DNA of 64,000 bases from Polaribacter sp. SA4-12. GTDB taxonomy: Bacteria > Bacteroidota > Bacteroidia > Flavobacteriales > Flavobacteriaceae. Positions 47,751 to 56,925 of the stretch are shown here, one piece after another (the stretch's first letter is position 1; each line of letters starts with the position of its first letter). The stretch covers positions 2,709,501 to 2,773,500 of the forward strand of contig NZ_CP019334.1 of NCBI RefSeq assembly GCF_002163675.1. Reading direction: 5' to 3'. The notes under the pieces were generated by a model. It ran no database searches and had not been told where the DNA came from. It was given only the letters and a program-made list of their open reading frames with translations. The position numbers were made by a program, and so were the translations under genes.

Positions 47751-49763
47751 ATGGCTTTAGATTCAAAAGTACCTCAAGGTCCAATTAAAGATAAATGGAC
47801 AGATTACAAAAATAAAATAGACTTGGTAAACCCTGCAAATAAACGTAACATAGATGTTATTGTTGTAGGTACAGGATTAGCAGGTGGTTCTGCTGCTGCT
47901 ACATTAGCAGAGTTAGGCTACAATGTAAAAGCATTTGCTTATCAAGATTCTCCAAGAAGAGCGCATTCAATTGCAGCACAAGGAGGAATTAATGCAGCAA
48001 AAAATTACCAAGGAGATGGAGATTCTGATTATCGTCTTTTTTACGATACTGTAAAAGGTGGAGATTATCGTTCTCGTGAAGCAAACGTTTATCGTTTAGC
48101 TGAGGTTTCTTCTAATATTATTGATCAATGTGTAGCACAAGGAGTTCCTTTTGCACGTGATTATGGTGGTTTATTAGACAACCGTTCTTTTGGTGGAGTT
48201 TTAGTTTCTAGAACTTTTTACGCAAAAGGTCAAACAGGACAACAATTATTATTAGGTTGTTATTCTGCAATGAACCGTCAAATTGCTCGTGGAAAGATTG
48301 AGATGTTCAATCGTCACGAAATGTTAGATGTTGTAAAAGTTGATGGAAAAGCAAGAGGTATTATTGCTCGTGATTTAATTACAGGAGAAATAGAACGTCA
48401 TTCTGCACATGCTGTTGTTATTGCAACTGGTGGTTATGGAAACGTATATTTCTTATCTACAAATGCAATGGGTTCTAATGCTACTGCAGCTTGGAAAATT
48501 CATAAAAAAGGAGCATACTTTGCAAATCCTTGTATGACACAAATTCACCCAACGTGTATTCCACGTTCTGGAGATTACCAATCTAAATTAACGTTAATGT
48601 CAGAGTCATTACGTAACGATGGTAGAATTTGGGTTCCTGCAAGAATAGAAGATGCAAAAGCAATTCAACAAGGTAAATTAAAGCCTACTGAAATTGCTGA
48701 AGAAAATAGAGATTATTATTTAGAAAGAAGATATCCTGCATTTGGTAACTTAGTACCACGTGATGTTGCATCTAGAGCAGCAAAAGAGCGTTGTGATGCT
48801 GGTTATGGTGTAAATGCAACAGGTGAAGCTGTATATTTAGATTTTGCTTCTGCTTTTCAACGTTATGGAAGTGAGCAAGCAAAAATTCAAAATATTGAAA
48901 ATGCTTCAGCTGCAAAAATTAAAGAATTAGGACAAGCAATTGTAAAGGAAAAATATGGAAACTTATTTCAGATGTATGAAAAAATCATCGCTGAAAATCC
49001 ATATGAAACTCCAATGATGATTTATCCTGCAACACACTATACAATGGGTGGTGTTTGGGTTGATTATAACTTAATGACTACTGTTGAAGGTTTATATTGT
49101 ATTGGTGAAGCTAATTTCTCTGATCATGGTGCAAACAGACTTGGAGCTTCTGCTTTATTACAAGGTTTAGCTGATGGTTATTTTGTATTACCATATACAA
49201 TTGGTGATTATTTATCTGATGATATTAGAACAGGTAAAATTCCTACAGATACTAAAGAGTTTGATGAAGTAGAAAAAGAAGTAAAAGACAGAATTGATTT
49301 CTTTATCAATAATAAAGGAACAAAAACTGTAGATTATTTCCACAAACGTTTAGGTAAAGTAATGTGGGATAAAGTAGGAATGTCTAGAAACGAAAAAGAT
49401 TTAACGGCTGCTATGGCAGAAATTAAAGCAATTCGTGAAGAATTCTGGAAAGACGTAATGGTTCCTGGTACTTCAAGTGAAATGAATGCTGAATTAGAAA
49501 AAGCAGGAAGAGTAGCAGATTTCTTAGAACTAGGAGAATTGTTTGCTAAAGATGCTTTAGTAAGAAATGAATCTTGTGGAGGACACTTTAGAGAAGAATC
49601 TGTAGAATTAGACGGTGAGCAAAAAGGAGAAGCAAAACGTAACGATAAAGATTTTGCTTTTGTATCTGCTTGGGAATATAAAGGAGAACCTGCAGACGCA
49701 GTTTTACACAAAGAACAATTAGAGTTTAACGATATTGAATTGAAACAACGTTCATATAAATAA
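47751..49763 (+). CDS. sdhA: Succinate dehydrogenase flavoprotein subunit
   Basis: A 670-residue catalytic subunit that oxidises succinate to fumarate in the TCA cycle and respiratory complex II. It shows the dinucleotide fold [20 protein letters not shown], the flavin-attachment segment [23 protein letters not shown] (covalent FAD His in AHSIAAQGG), [10 protein letters not shown] and [21 protein letters not shown]. Its length is that of the type-B flavoproteins. It starts 10 bp after sdhC. Confidence 0.97.
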   Translation: MALDSKVPQGPIKDKWTDYKNKIDLVNPANKRNIDVIVVGTGLAGGSAAATLAELGYNVKAFAYQDSPRRAHSIAAQGGINAAKNYQGDGDSDYRLFYDTVKGGDYRSREANVYRLAEVSSNIIDQCVAQGVPFARDYGGLLDNRSFGGVLVSRTFYAKGQTGQQLLLGCYSAMNRQIARGKIEMFNRHEMLDVVKVDGKARGIIARDLITGEIERHSAHAVVIATGGYGNVYFLSTNAMGSNATAAWKIHKKGAYFANPCMTQIHPTCIPRSGDYQSKLTLMSESLRNDGRIWVPARIEDAKAIQQGKLKPTEIAEENRDYYLERRYPAFGNLVPRDVASRAAKERCDAGYGVNATGEAVYLDFASAFQRYGSEQAKIQNIENASAAKIKELGQAIVKEKYGNLFQMYEKIIAENPYETPMMIYPATHYTMGGVWVDYNLMTTVEGLYCIGEANFSDHGANRLGASALLQGLADGYFVLPYTIGDYLSDDIRTGKIPTDTKEFDEVEKEVKDRIDFFINNKGTKTVDYFHKRLGKVMWDKVGMSRNEKDLTAAMAEIKAIREEFWKDVMVPGTSSEMNAELEKAGRVADFLELGELFAKDALVRNESCGGHFREESVELDGEQKGEAKRNDKDFAFVSAWEYKGEPADAVLHKEQLEFNDIELKQRSYK

Positions 49764-49770
49764 GAAAGAT

Positions 49771-50526
49771 ATGTCAGGTAAAGGAATGAATTTAACGTTA
49801 AAAATTTGGAGACAAAAAGACTCAAGTTCAAAGGGTCAAATGGTCGATTATAAAGTAACTGATATTTCAGAACATATGTCTTTCTTAGAAATGATGGATG
49901 TTTTAAATGAACAATTAGTAAATGCTGGTGAAGAGCCAGTTGCTTTTGATCATGACTGTAGAGAAGGTATTTGTGGTATGTGTTCTATGTACATAAATGG
50001 TGAAGCTCATGGACCTGATAGAGGTATTACTACTTGTCAGTTACATATGCGTATGTTTAACGATGGTGATACAATTACAATTGAGCCATTTAGAGCAGCA
50101 GCATTTCCTGTAATAAAAGATTTAATTGTAGATAGAATGGCTTTTGAACGTATTCAACAAGCAGGTGGTTACATTTCTGTAAACACTTCTGGGAATACAC
50201 AAGATGCAAACAACATTCCTATTTCTAAACACGCAGCAGATGATGCTATGGATGCAGCAACTTGTATTGGTTGTGGTGCTTGTGTAGCAACTTGTAAAAA
50301 CTCTTCTGCAATGTTATTTGTTGGAGCAAAAGTTTCTCAATTTGCCTTATTACCACAAGGACAAGTAGAGGCTGCAGATCGTGTACAAAACATGGTTGCT
50401 CAAATGGATTTAGAAGGTTTTGGAAACTGTACAAATACAGGAGCTTGTGAAGTTGAATGTCCTAAAGGAATTTCTTTAGACAATATTGCAAGAATGAATA
50501 GAGAGCTTATGAAAGCGAATCTATAA
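49771..50526 (+). CDS. sdhB: Succinate dehydrogenase iron-sulfur subunit
   Basis: A 251-residue subunit carrying three Fe-S clusters. The 2Fe-2S ligands are in [19 protein letters not shown] with a further Cys in TTCQLH. The 4Fe-4S and 3Fe-4S ligands are in [15 protein letters not shown] and [16 protein letters not shown]. It is the last gene of the operon and is followed by a terminator. Confidence 0.97.
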   Translation: MSGKGMNLTLKIWRQKDSSSKGQMVDYKVTDISEHMSFLEMMDVLNEQLVNAGEEPVAFDHDCREGICGMCSMYINGEAHGPDRGITTCQLHMRMFNDGDTITIEPFRAAAFPVIKDLIVDRMAFERIQQAGGYISVNTSGNTQDANNIPISKHAADDAMDAATCIGCGACVATCKNSSAMLFVGAKVSQFALLPQGQVEAADRVQNMVAQMDLEGFGNCTNTGACEVECPKGISLDNIARMNRELMKANL

Positions 50527-50591
50527 TAAGATTGATATTTTAAAATGAGCTTGTAAAAGGCAATTAAGAAATCTCAATTTATAAAAGATTA

Positions 50592-50626
50592 AAACTCCTT
50601 AGTAATTTTACTAAGGAGTTTTTTTA
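50592..50626 (+). terminator. Terminator after sdhB
   Basis: aaactccttag and ctaaggagttt form a stem at about 50592-50621 with a short loop, followed by a T run. Confidence 0.88.
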
Positions 50627-50679
50627 TGCCCGAAAAGCACTTATTTAATTTTGTTCTAAAAAAAACATCAATTTAACGG

Positions 50680-50910
50680 CCTATATATATTTTTTTCTAT
50701 GGAAGATGGCAAAGTACGTTTTTAGTAAAAGAGTGTTTAAACGACTTAAATAAAACCCTTTTACAAGGATGTTATTTAGATGTTGATGTTGCTGAGGGAA
50801 GAAAATCTTCTGATTATAGAATTAAGATAAATAAGTTGATGATATCAGATTTTATTATAACCCAAGATGTTAGAAAAACTAAAGCTTACCACAGAAACCG
50901 CTTTCTATAA
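50680..50910 (+). pseudogene. Decayed coding fragment, unidentified
   Basis: A 76-codon frame without a proper start codon, reading ...YGRWQSTFLVKECLND... to ...AYHRNRFL. Overlapping it in another frame, an ATG at 50867 reads MLEKLKLTTETAFYKKSVK and then meets a stop, after which LETIFRVPFELKYNAIKR continues in the same frame. The amino acid composition looks protein-like rather than random, which suggests a gene broken by frameshifts and stops. I cannot name the family. Confidence 0.3.
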
Positions 50911-50986
50911 AAAGAGCGTAAAATAATTAGAAACTATTTTTAGAGTTCCTTTTGAGCTGAAGTATAATGCAATAAAAAGATAGCTT

Positions 50987-51217
50987 TTAAAAAAGCTCTT
51001 TAGCATCAATATTTAAAAATTCAGCAATCTCAAATAATCGAATAAGATCTAACTTAGATTCTCCTTTTTCAACTTTAAAATAACCACTTGTGGTCATGCT
51101 TAGTTTTATAGCTAAATCCGTTTGAGAAATACCTAATTCTTGTCTTCTTTCAACAATCTTTTTTAGCACTTTGTCTGATAGCTCTTGCGGCTTTTCGATA
51201 GTGTTTTTTTCTAGCAT
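50987..51217 (-). CDS. XRE-family helix-turn-helix regulator
   Basis: A 76-residue DNA-binding protein consisting almost only of the HTH: IVERRQELGISQTDLAIKLSMTTSGYFKVEKGESKLDLIRLFEIAEFL. It is a paralog of the protein at 51487 (shared GYFKV-KG--KLDL-RL). A 21-bp inverted repeat lies about 60-120 bp upstream of its start, plausibly its own operator. Targets are unknown. Confidence 0.85.
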   Translation of the reverse strand: MLEKNTIEKPQELSDKVLKKIVERRQELGISQTDLAIKLSMTTSGYFKVEKGESKLDLIRLFEIAEFLNIDAKELF

Positions 51218-51277
51218 TTTAACCTTTTCTTTTTCTTACATCAAATATAGTGCTAAAATGTGTTTTTTTAGTTTCCA

Positions 51278-51336
51278 TTTTGGACTAACTGTTTTCAGTG
51301 AGGCGATTTACCTCCCTGAAAACCGTTAGTCCAAAA
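51278..51336. promoter_or_regulatory. Long inverted repeat upstream of the first XRE gene
   Basis: The arms TTTTGGACTAAC + TGTTTTCAG (51278-51298) and the reverse complement at 51316-51336 match at 20 of 21 positions around a 17-bp spacer. The element can be an operator or form a cruciform; it lacks a terminal T run on the XRE strand, so it is not a standard terminator. Confidence 0.65.
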
Positions 51337-51432
51337 AGAGGAAAGAGTTTTTAGGTTACTTTTAAAATCTTTACCATTTTTGTACTCTGGGAAAATTGCT
51401 ATGAAAAGAAAATTTATCTCATTAAACTTCAA

Positions 51433-51466
51433 AAAAACCCCAAACTATTTATAGTTTGGGGTTTGT
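51433..51466. terminator. Hairpin terminator between the two XRE genes
   Basis: aaaccccaaacta and tagtttggggttt pair around a short loop at about 51434-51463 with an A run on the left, giving a T run for the minus-strand gene ending at 51487. Confidence 0.75.
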
Positions 51467-51486
51467 CTTTAAATTATAGTATTCGT

Positions 51487-51759
51487 TTAAATATCTTTAA
51501 AAAATTTAGTAGGAGTAATATCTAACTTATCTAAAATAGTTAGTAATCTTTCTAAATCTAATTTTGTTTGCCCTTTAATAACTTTAAAATAACCATTTTC
51601 TGTTAAACCTAAATGTACCGCAATTTCAAAACGACTAATATTAGCAATTTTTCTTTTCTCTTCTAAAGTATTTAGAATGGTTTTATAAGACTCTTGTATT
51701 CTTTCTCTTTCTCTTTCTCTTTCTCTTTCTCTTTCTCTTTCTCTTTCTCTTTCTCTCAT
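51487..51759 (-). CDS. XRE-like regulator with an Arg-Glu repeat N-terminus
   Basis: A 90-residue protein started at the ATG at 51759; the frame stays open further upstream but that part is AT-rich and covers the intergenic inverted repeat. Residues 2 to about 20 are alternating Arg-Glu encoded by a hexanucleotide microsatellite, followed by the HTH: TLEEKRKIANISRFEIAVHLGLTENGYFKVIKG and a helix LDLERLLTIL. It is a paralog of the gene at 50987. The repeat number changes would keep the frame and only alter the length of the charged helix. Confidence 0.78.
   Translation of the reverse strand: MRERERERERERERERERERIQESYKTILNTLEEKRKIANISRFEIAVHLGLTENGYFKVIKGQTKLDLERLLTILDKLDITPTKFFKDI
51702..51755. 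repeat. Hexanucleotide microsatellite (TTTCTC)9
   Basis: Nine uninterrupted TTTCTC units on the plus strand (GAGAAA on the coding strand), directly behind the start codon of the XRE-like gene. Because the unit is six bases, slippage adds or removes Arg-Glu pairs without a frameshift. Confidence 0.95.
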
Positions 51760-51813
51760 AATATATTTTCTTTTTCGTTGTAAAAATAAGAAAAAAAGAA
51801 GTCTAAAACCCAT

Positions 51814-51877
51814 CCATTTTGGCATACCTGAAAACGGTGAGTTTTTTATATCCCTGAAATTGGGTATGCTATAATGG
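51814..51877. promoter_or_regulatory. Inverted repeat upstream of the second XRE gene
   Basis: CCATTTTGGCATACC (51814-51828) and GGTATGCTATAATGG (51863-51877) pair at 13 of 15 positions. The outer CCATTTTGG and the inner CCTGAAAAC motifs also occur in the inverted repeat of the paralog (51278-51336), suggesting a common recognition sequence. Confidence 0.55.
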
Positions 51878-51956
51878 AAATAGATTTCTTTGGTAACTAA
51901 AAATATATTTATCAAATTTGGAAAAAGAAATAGCTATAAAAAAACATTTCTTCACT

Positions 51957-52050
51957 TTACGTCATTATGAGAAAGGATGACGAAGTATTCTATTTAAATA
52001 ATACAGTTTTGTCATTTCGAAATGAGCTTTTTTAAGCGATTGAGAAATCT
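51957..52050. repeat. Dispersed intergenic repeat
   Basis: cgtcattatgagaaaggatgacgaagtattct and gtcatttcgaaatgagctttttt followed by aagcgattgagaaatctcac resemble the repeats at 28731, 37995 and 62635. Confidence 0.6.
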
Positions 52051-52318
52051 CACTAATAACTAGTAAGCTAGTGATATGGATAACGAAAACAAAAAACCTC
52101 CGCTTGCGGAATTAAGAAATATAAAAATTACTAAATAAATGTATCACTTAAAACAAATGCTTATGTAAATAAACACCAACAAACAGAGGAAGACTACAAA
52201 AGTAAGCCTTTTTCTACAAGTTTTTTAGAGAATTTTAAACTTGTTAACTCAACTAAAGCTCTAAATATTTTTAATAAATTAAACCTAAATAAAAAATTAG
52301 GTTACAAATTTTTATATT
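52051..52318. other. Gene-poor leader before the small exported protein gene
   Basis: AT-rich sequence without a supported gene. One frame stays open from about 52134 up to the next gene without an ATG and has a protein-like composition (for example TEEDYKSKPFSTSFLENFK); it may be a relic. A repeated cctaaataaaaaattagg hairpin-like stretch lies at about 52285-52302. Confidence 0.35.
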
Positions 52319-52576
52319 ATGAAAAAATTAATTTTAAGTTTAGTTTTTGTTTTTGCAACAGGAACTATGATGAATGCGAACTCTACAAATGAAATAATAA
52401 TTACACCAACCACTGAAACTGTTGAAATAATAGAGGATTTTGGTTGTGCTAGTGATTGTGTTAGAAGTTCAAAAGCAATTGTTTTTCAAGAAGCTGCAGA
52501 AGAAGGAAGAGGTGCGTCTATGGATGATTACATGCTAGAGTATGGTTATTGTTACTACTCAAATTGTGTAGATTAA
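52319..52576 (+). CDS. Small exported cysteine-containing protein
   Basis: An 85-residue protein with a signal peptide (MKKLILSLVFVFATGTMMNA). The mature part is acidic and has four cysteines in two pairs: CASDC at about residues 43-47 and CYYSNC at about 78-83. The family is unknown. It is followed after 64 bp by two GLPGLI genes and a TonB-receptor-like gene on the same strand, so it may be part of their operon. Confidence 0.7.
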   Translation: MKKLILSLVFVFATGTMMNANSTNEIIITPTTETVEIIEDFGCASDCVRSSKAIVFQEAAEEGRGASMDDYMLEYGYCYYSNCVD

Positions 52577-52640
52577 TCAAGTTTATCACTTAAGAATCGC
52601 TAAAATTAATTTTTAGTGATTCTTATTCAAATTTTATAAG

Positions 52641-53369
52641 ATGAAAAAATGTATAAAAATTACTGTTATTTTATTCTTTTTAGTATTAACAAACATAAAG
52701 GCACAAGAACTTTCAGGTAGAGTTACTTATAATGTTTCACTGAACTTAACAATTGAACAAGTAGATAAAAGAAATAAAGAAAGAAATGTAAAGACATCTC
52801 AAAGCACAAGAGATAGAATTAACAGCGCTCGAGATATTTTAGCATATTTAGAGTTTAATGATTTTCATTCAATTCAAAAATTAGAATCCAAATTAAAAAA
52901 TGATGCTAATCGGATGAGAAATAAAACAAAATCGGGTGCTGGAAATGCAAGAATTTATTACACTAACAATTCCTTTCTACATAAAAATAGTATTGTTGAA
53001 TGTGCTATTTTAGGGGAATGTTTCTTAATTGAACAACCAAAATCTATTTGGAAAATTTCACAAGAATCTAAAATTATCGGAGGTTATTTATGTTACAGAG
53101 CTGTATATCAAAACCCTTTGTATAAGTATAAAAAACCTATAGCGTGGTTTGCTCCTAAAATACCTGCGAGTTATGGACCTAAAATTTTTACAGGGTTACC
53201 AGGTTTAATATTAGAGTTAGAGGATAATACTGTAACATTTACCGCAATAAAAATAGAAATCAATCCTAAAGAAAAAATTATAATCAAAAAACCTAATGGA
53301 AAAGTTATAAGTAAAGAAAATTACAATGCACTTTTAAAAAAAGCTTTTCCAGACTTTTATGAAAAGTAG
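52641..53369 (+). CDS. GLPGLI family protein
   Basis: A 242-residue exported protein with a signal peptide (MKKCIKITVILFFLVLTNIKA). The family signature FTGLPGLILELED is near residue 190, preceded by WFAPKIPASYGPK. GLPGLI proteins are Bacteroidota-specific, of unknown function, often beside TonB-dependent receptors. A paralog follows 21 bp downstream. Confidence 0.88.
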   Translation: MKKCIKITVILFFLVLTNIKAQELSGRVTYNVSLNLTIEQVDKRNKERNVKTSQSTRDRINSARDILAYLEFNDFHSIQKLESKLKNDANRMRNKTKSGAGNARIYYTNNSFLHKNSIVECAILGECFLIEQPKSIWKISQESKIIGGYLCYRAVYQNPLYKYKKPIAWFAPKIPASYGPKIFTGLPGLILELEDNTVTFTAIKIEINPKEKIIIKKPNGKVISKENYNALLKKAFPDFYEK

Positions 53370-53390
53370 GAGAAATCAAATAAACCTTAA

Positions 53391-54119
53391 ATGAAAAAGA
53401 TCATTATTTTAATATTCAGCATTTTTACATATGCTTCTATTTTCTCTCAACAAAATTTTTCTGGAATTGTTCATTACGAATCAACTATTAGTAGTAAAAA
53501 ATTAGATGAGTATTTATCAACAAAAAGGAAAAACATAAAAAACAAAACTCTTATAAAATCACTTGATCAGGTTTATTTATATACCAAAGCTATAAAATCT
53601 AAATTAACTTTTTCAAACAGAGAAGGTTTATTTATCGTTGAAGATAAGTTAAGTTCCGATATACATGATTTAGGTCAGAGAATAAACAAAACAAGTGCTG
53701 GGGGTTCAAACGAATATTACTATAATGATACAAATAAAACCTATTTAATTAAAGAATTCAGTATAGGGGAACATTTTATTTATACTAATAACTATTTAAA
53801 ATGGGAATTGACCCAGGAGACAAGAACTATGAATGGTTATGTAACAAATAAGGCGACGAGAAATAAAGGTAAAGTTATTGCATGGTATACTCCTTCTATT
53901 CCTGTTAGTTTTGGTCCAAAAGGAGAATATGGTCTACCTGGTTTAATTTTGGAGCTAGAGATTTATAAGAAAATTTATTTTGTGAAAAAGATTGTATTAA
54001 ATCCAAAAGAAAAAATAGAAATTAAAAAACCAATTAAAGGAATTAAAGTGACTGAAAAAGAGTATCAAGAAGTGGCTTCGTCAACAATACAAAAATTTAA
54101 AAAGAATCAAGGATATTAA
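53391..54119 (+). CDS. GLPGLI family protein, second copy
   Basis: A 242-residue paralog of the preceding gene with a signal peptide (MKKIIILIFSIFTYASIFS), the motif YGLPGLILELE, and the preceding WYTPSIPVSFGPKG. Shared features along the whole length (KTSAGG/KSGAGN, INPKEKI/LNPKEKI) show tandem duplication. It ends 12 bp before the outer membrane receptor gene. Confidence 0.88.
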   Translation: MKKIIILIFSIFTYASIFSQQNFSGIVHYESTISSKKLDEYLSTKRKNIKNKTLIKSLDQVYLYTKAIKSKLTFSNREGLFIVEDKLSSDIHDLGQRINKTSAGGSNEYYYNDTNKTYLIKEFSIGEHFIYTNNYLKWELTQETRTMNGYVTNKATRNKGKVIAWYTPSIPVSFGPKGEYGLPGLILELEIYKKIYFVKKIVLNPKEKIEIKKPIKGIKVTEKEYQEVASSTIQKFKKNQGY

Positions 54120-54131
54120 TTTTTATAATCT

Positions 54132-56777
54132 ATGAAAAACAACCTCCTATTTCTATTTATTTTCAGTATTTCAACTACTCTTTTTGCCCAAAAGGTAACT
54201 TTAAGCGGTTCTGTAAAAGATAGTTTACAAACCCCATTATCTTATGCAAATGTTATTGCAAAACCAAAAGATGTTTCTAAAAATTTACAATTTGCTATTA
54301 CAGATAACGAAGGCTATTATAAGTTGTTATTAGAAAAAGGAGACACTATAACCATTAGTATTTCTTATTTGGGGTATAAACCAGTTAATTTTCAATTTGT
54401 AGCTTTAAAATCAAGCAAAAAAGATTTTGTTTTACAGCAATCGTCAGAACAATTAGATGAGGTTGTTATAGAAATGCCTGTTACTGTAAAAGGAGATACT
54501 ACTACGTATAAAACAGATAAATTTATAAACGGAACAGAACGTAAATTAAAAAACGTTTTAAAAAAATTACCTGGTGTTGAAGTAAGTAAAAACGGAACGG
54601 TTACCGTACAAGGTGAAAAAGTAACCAAAATGTTGGTAGATGGCAAAAAGTTTTTTGGAGGAAATTCTAAATTGGCGGTAGAAAATATTCCTGCAGATGC
54701 AGTTGGTAATATTGAGGTAATCGATAACTATAACGAAGTCTCGTTTTTAAAAGGATTAACAGATTCTGATGAAATGGCAATGAATATCAAATTAAAAGAA
54801 GATAAAAAACGTTTTCTTTTTGGTGATGTAGAAGCAGGTAAAGGCAACAAAGAATTTTATAAAACCAGTGCCAATTTGTTTTATTATTCACCTAAAACCA
54901 ATGTCAACTTTATAGGAAACATTAATAATATTGGCGAAAAAACCTTCACATTTAGAGATTATATGAGTTTTTCTGGAGGAATGAATGCCATTTTTAGTGG
55001 TAACTTTAAATGGAAACGTGGTAATTTTTCTCAGTTTTTAGAAAGCAAAGATTTACTTAAAAGCAAACAAAAATTTGGCGCTTTAAATATTACAAAAACA
55101 GCAACATCAAAGTTAGATATTTCTGGTTATGCCATTTTTTCGAACACAAATACCAGTAGCTTTATAGAAAATTTTAATGAATATACCACATTTACAGAAC
55201 AAAGAACAAATAACACCAATGCAGATAATTTATTAGGTATTGGAAATTTAAATATAGAATACACGCCTAACAATAAAGAAAAATGGTATGCAAGAACTCA
55301 AGTAAAAAGAACAAATAACACAAATAATAACACGTTAATTTCTTTGATAGATACCAATGCGAATACAATCTTAACCGATAGAGATTTAAATGCAACGTAT
55401 ATCAACCAAAATATAGAATGGCATAAAAGACAATCTGATAAACACACGTTTTCTTCGGTTTTTAATTATGTATATGATAAAAGTGATAAAACTAATTTTT
55501 GGCAAACAGAAGACGATGTTTTTAATGGGTTAATACCAGTTCTGAATCAGAATCAATATTTAATTCATCAACTTAAAAATACCAAAGAGCAAAATATAGA
55601 TGTAATTTTTAAACACTTTTGGGAAATTAACAATAGCAATCATATTTATACAACGGTTGGTAATAAGTTTTTAAATGAAGATTTTTTAACAAATGATTTT
55701 CAAACGTTAGATGATGGAACCACAAATAATTTTTCTTCGGATGAATTTGGCAATAATCTTAATTTTAAATTAAATGATTTGTTTTTAGGAATTCACTACA
55801 AATTTAGAGCAGGTATTTTTACATTAAAACAAGGTGCTTATTTACACAATTACAATTGGCAATTAAACAAGCAAACCGTTTTAGATAAAAATAAGTGGGT
55901 TGTTTTACCCGATTTTTTAGCAAAAATTGAGTTTAATAAATCAAAAAAAATTCAACTGAATTATAATTTAAAAACGTCTTTTTCTGATGCTAGTAAATTT
56001 GCAAACCAATTTTATTTACAATCGTATAATTCTGTTTTTAGAGGAAATGAAACGCTAGAAAACAACTTATATCATAATGCAAGAATCCGTTATAGTAGAT
56101 TTAGTTTATACAGAGGTTTAATGCTTTTTGCTAATCTAAATTATAACAAACAAATAAAAGGAGTTAGAAGTGTTGTCGATTTTAATGATGTAAATCAGTT
56201 TTTAACCGTAAAATTATTTGAAAACCCTTCAGAAGACATTCAAGGAAATGTATATTTAGAAAAAACGATTAAAACCATTAAATATAAATTTGATGTTGGT
56301 TTTAGCAATTCAAAATATATACAAGAATTAAACGGAAACTTACAAACCAATAAAAATAATAATTACGATTTTGAAATTGGTTTTGAAACGTTGTTTGATA
56401 ATTTTCCAACCATAGAAGTCGGTTTAAAAAGAGAAATTGGTACTTTTATTTCTAGTAATTCTACATCAAAATTTATTACATCAGAACCTTTTATAACGGT
56501 CGATTATGATTTTGCTAAAGGATTTATTTTTAATTTTGATTACAAACGAAGCAATTATCAAAATAAAACATTGAGGCAAAAAAATGTGTATGAAATAGCA
56601 AATACAACCTTGTCTTACAAAAAAGAGAATTCTGCTTGGTCATATAAAATAAGTGCTCAAAATTTATTTAACGCACAGTTTAAACAAAGCAATTCTTTTT
56701 CAGATTATGTAGTTTCAGATACAAAAACATTTATCCTACCAAGAATAATGATGTTTAGTATAGGGTATAATTTGTAG
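54132..56777 (+). CDS. TonB-dependent-receptor-like outer membrane protein
   Basis: An 881-residue outer membrane beta-barrel protein. It has a signal peptide (1-19), an N-terminal carboxypeptidase-regulatory-like Ig fold (about 22-105, TLSGSVKDSLQTPLSYANVI ... ISYLGYKPV), a plug-like domain (about 120-230, LKNVLKKLPGVEVSKNGTVTVQG and KMLVDGKKFFGG) and a barrel of beta strands ending with MMFSIGYNL. It should move a ligand or protein across the outer membrane with TonB energy; the ligand is unknown. It is the last gene of the GLPGLI cluster. Confidence 0.87.
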   Translation: MKNNLLFLFIFSISTTLFAQKVTLSGSVKDSLQTPLSYANVIAKPKDVSKNLQFAITDNEGYYKLLLEKGDTITISISYLGYKPVNFQFVALKSSKKDFVLQQSSEQLDEVVIEMPVTVKGDTTTYKTDKFINGTERKLKNVLKKLPGVEVSKNGTVTVQGEKVTKMLVDGKKFFGGNSKLAVENIPADAVGNIEVIDNYNEVSFLKGLTDSDEMAMNIKLKEDKKRFLFGDVEAGKGNKEFYKTSANLFYYSPKTNVNFIGNINNIGEKTFTFRDYMSFSGGMNAIFSGNFKWKRGNFSQFLESKDLLKSKQKFGALNITKTATSKLDISGYAIFSNTNTSSFIENFNEYTTFTEQRTNNTNADNLLGIGNLNIEYTPNNKEKWYARTQVKRTNNTNNNTLISLIDTNANTILTDRDLNATYINQNIEWHKRQSDKHTFSSVFNYVYDKSDKTNFWQTEDDVFNGLIPVLNQNQYLIHQLKNTKEQNIDVIFKHFWEINNSNHIYTTVGNKFLNEDFLTNDFQTLDDGTTNNFSSDEFGNNLNFKLNDLFLGIHYKFRAGIFTLKQGAYLHNYNWQLNKQTVLDKNKWVVLPDFLAKIEFNKSKKIQLNYNLKTSFSDASKFANQFYLQSYNSVFRGNETLENNLYHNARIRYSRFSLYRGLMLFANLNYNKQIKGVRSVVDFNDVNQFLTVKLFENPSEDIQGNVYLEKTIKTIKYKFDVGFSNSKYIQELNGNLQTNKNNNYDFEIGFETLFDNFPTIEVGLKREIGTFISSNSTSKFITSEPFITVDYDFAKGFIFNFDYKRSNYQNKTLRQKNVYEIANTTLSYKKENSAWSYKISAQNLFNAQFKQSNSFSDYVVSDTKTFILPRIMMFSIGYNL

Positions 56778-56785
56778 TTGTAAGA

Positions 56786-56832
56786 AGGTGAGATTTCTCA
56801 ATCACTTAAAAAAGTTCATTTCCAAATGACAA
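56786..56832. repeat. Dispersed intergenic repeat
   Basis: gtgagatttctcaatcacttaaaaaagttcatttccaaatgacaaac is a relative of the pieces at 39290 and 52010, on the opposite orientation of the latter. Confidence 0.55.
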
Positions 56833-56887
56833 ACTAAACTACAAGCTGCAATCAATTAATAATAATAAGTATTCATAAACTAGCTAA

Positions 56888-56925
56888 CTCCTTCCCTTTG
56901 GGAAGGTTGGGTTGGGCTTTTTTTA
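56888..56925. terminator. Hairpin terminator
   Basis: ccttccc ttt gggaagg at 56890-56906 with a downstream ttgggttggg and a T run at about 56918-56925. It can end the receptor transcript. Confidence 0.55.

Noticed and set aside
49334..49831. Minus-strand frame opposite the sdhA end and sdhB start
   Set aside because: It is the complement of conserved sdh genes with no family similarity and serine/leucine-rich shadow composition.
51702..51755. TTTCTC array as a CRISPR or minisatellite
   Set aside because: The units are six bases without spacers, so it is a simple microsatellite inside a coding region.
51760..51915. Upstream extension of the second XRE-like gene
   Set aside because: It covers the inverted repeat, has no regulator similarity and the ATG at 51759 is a better start.
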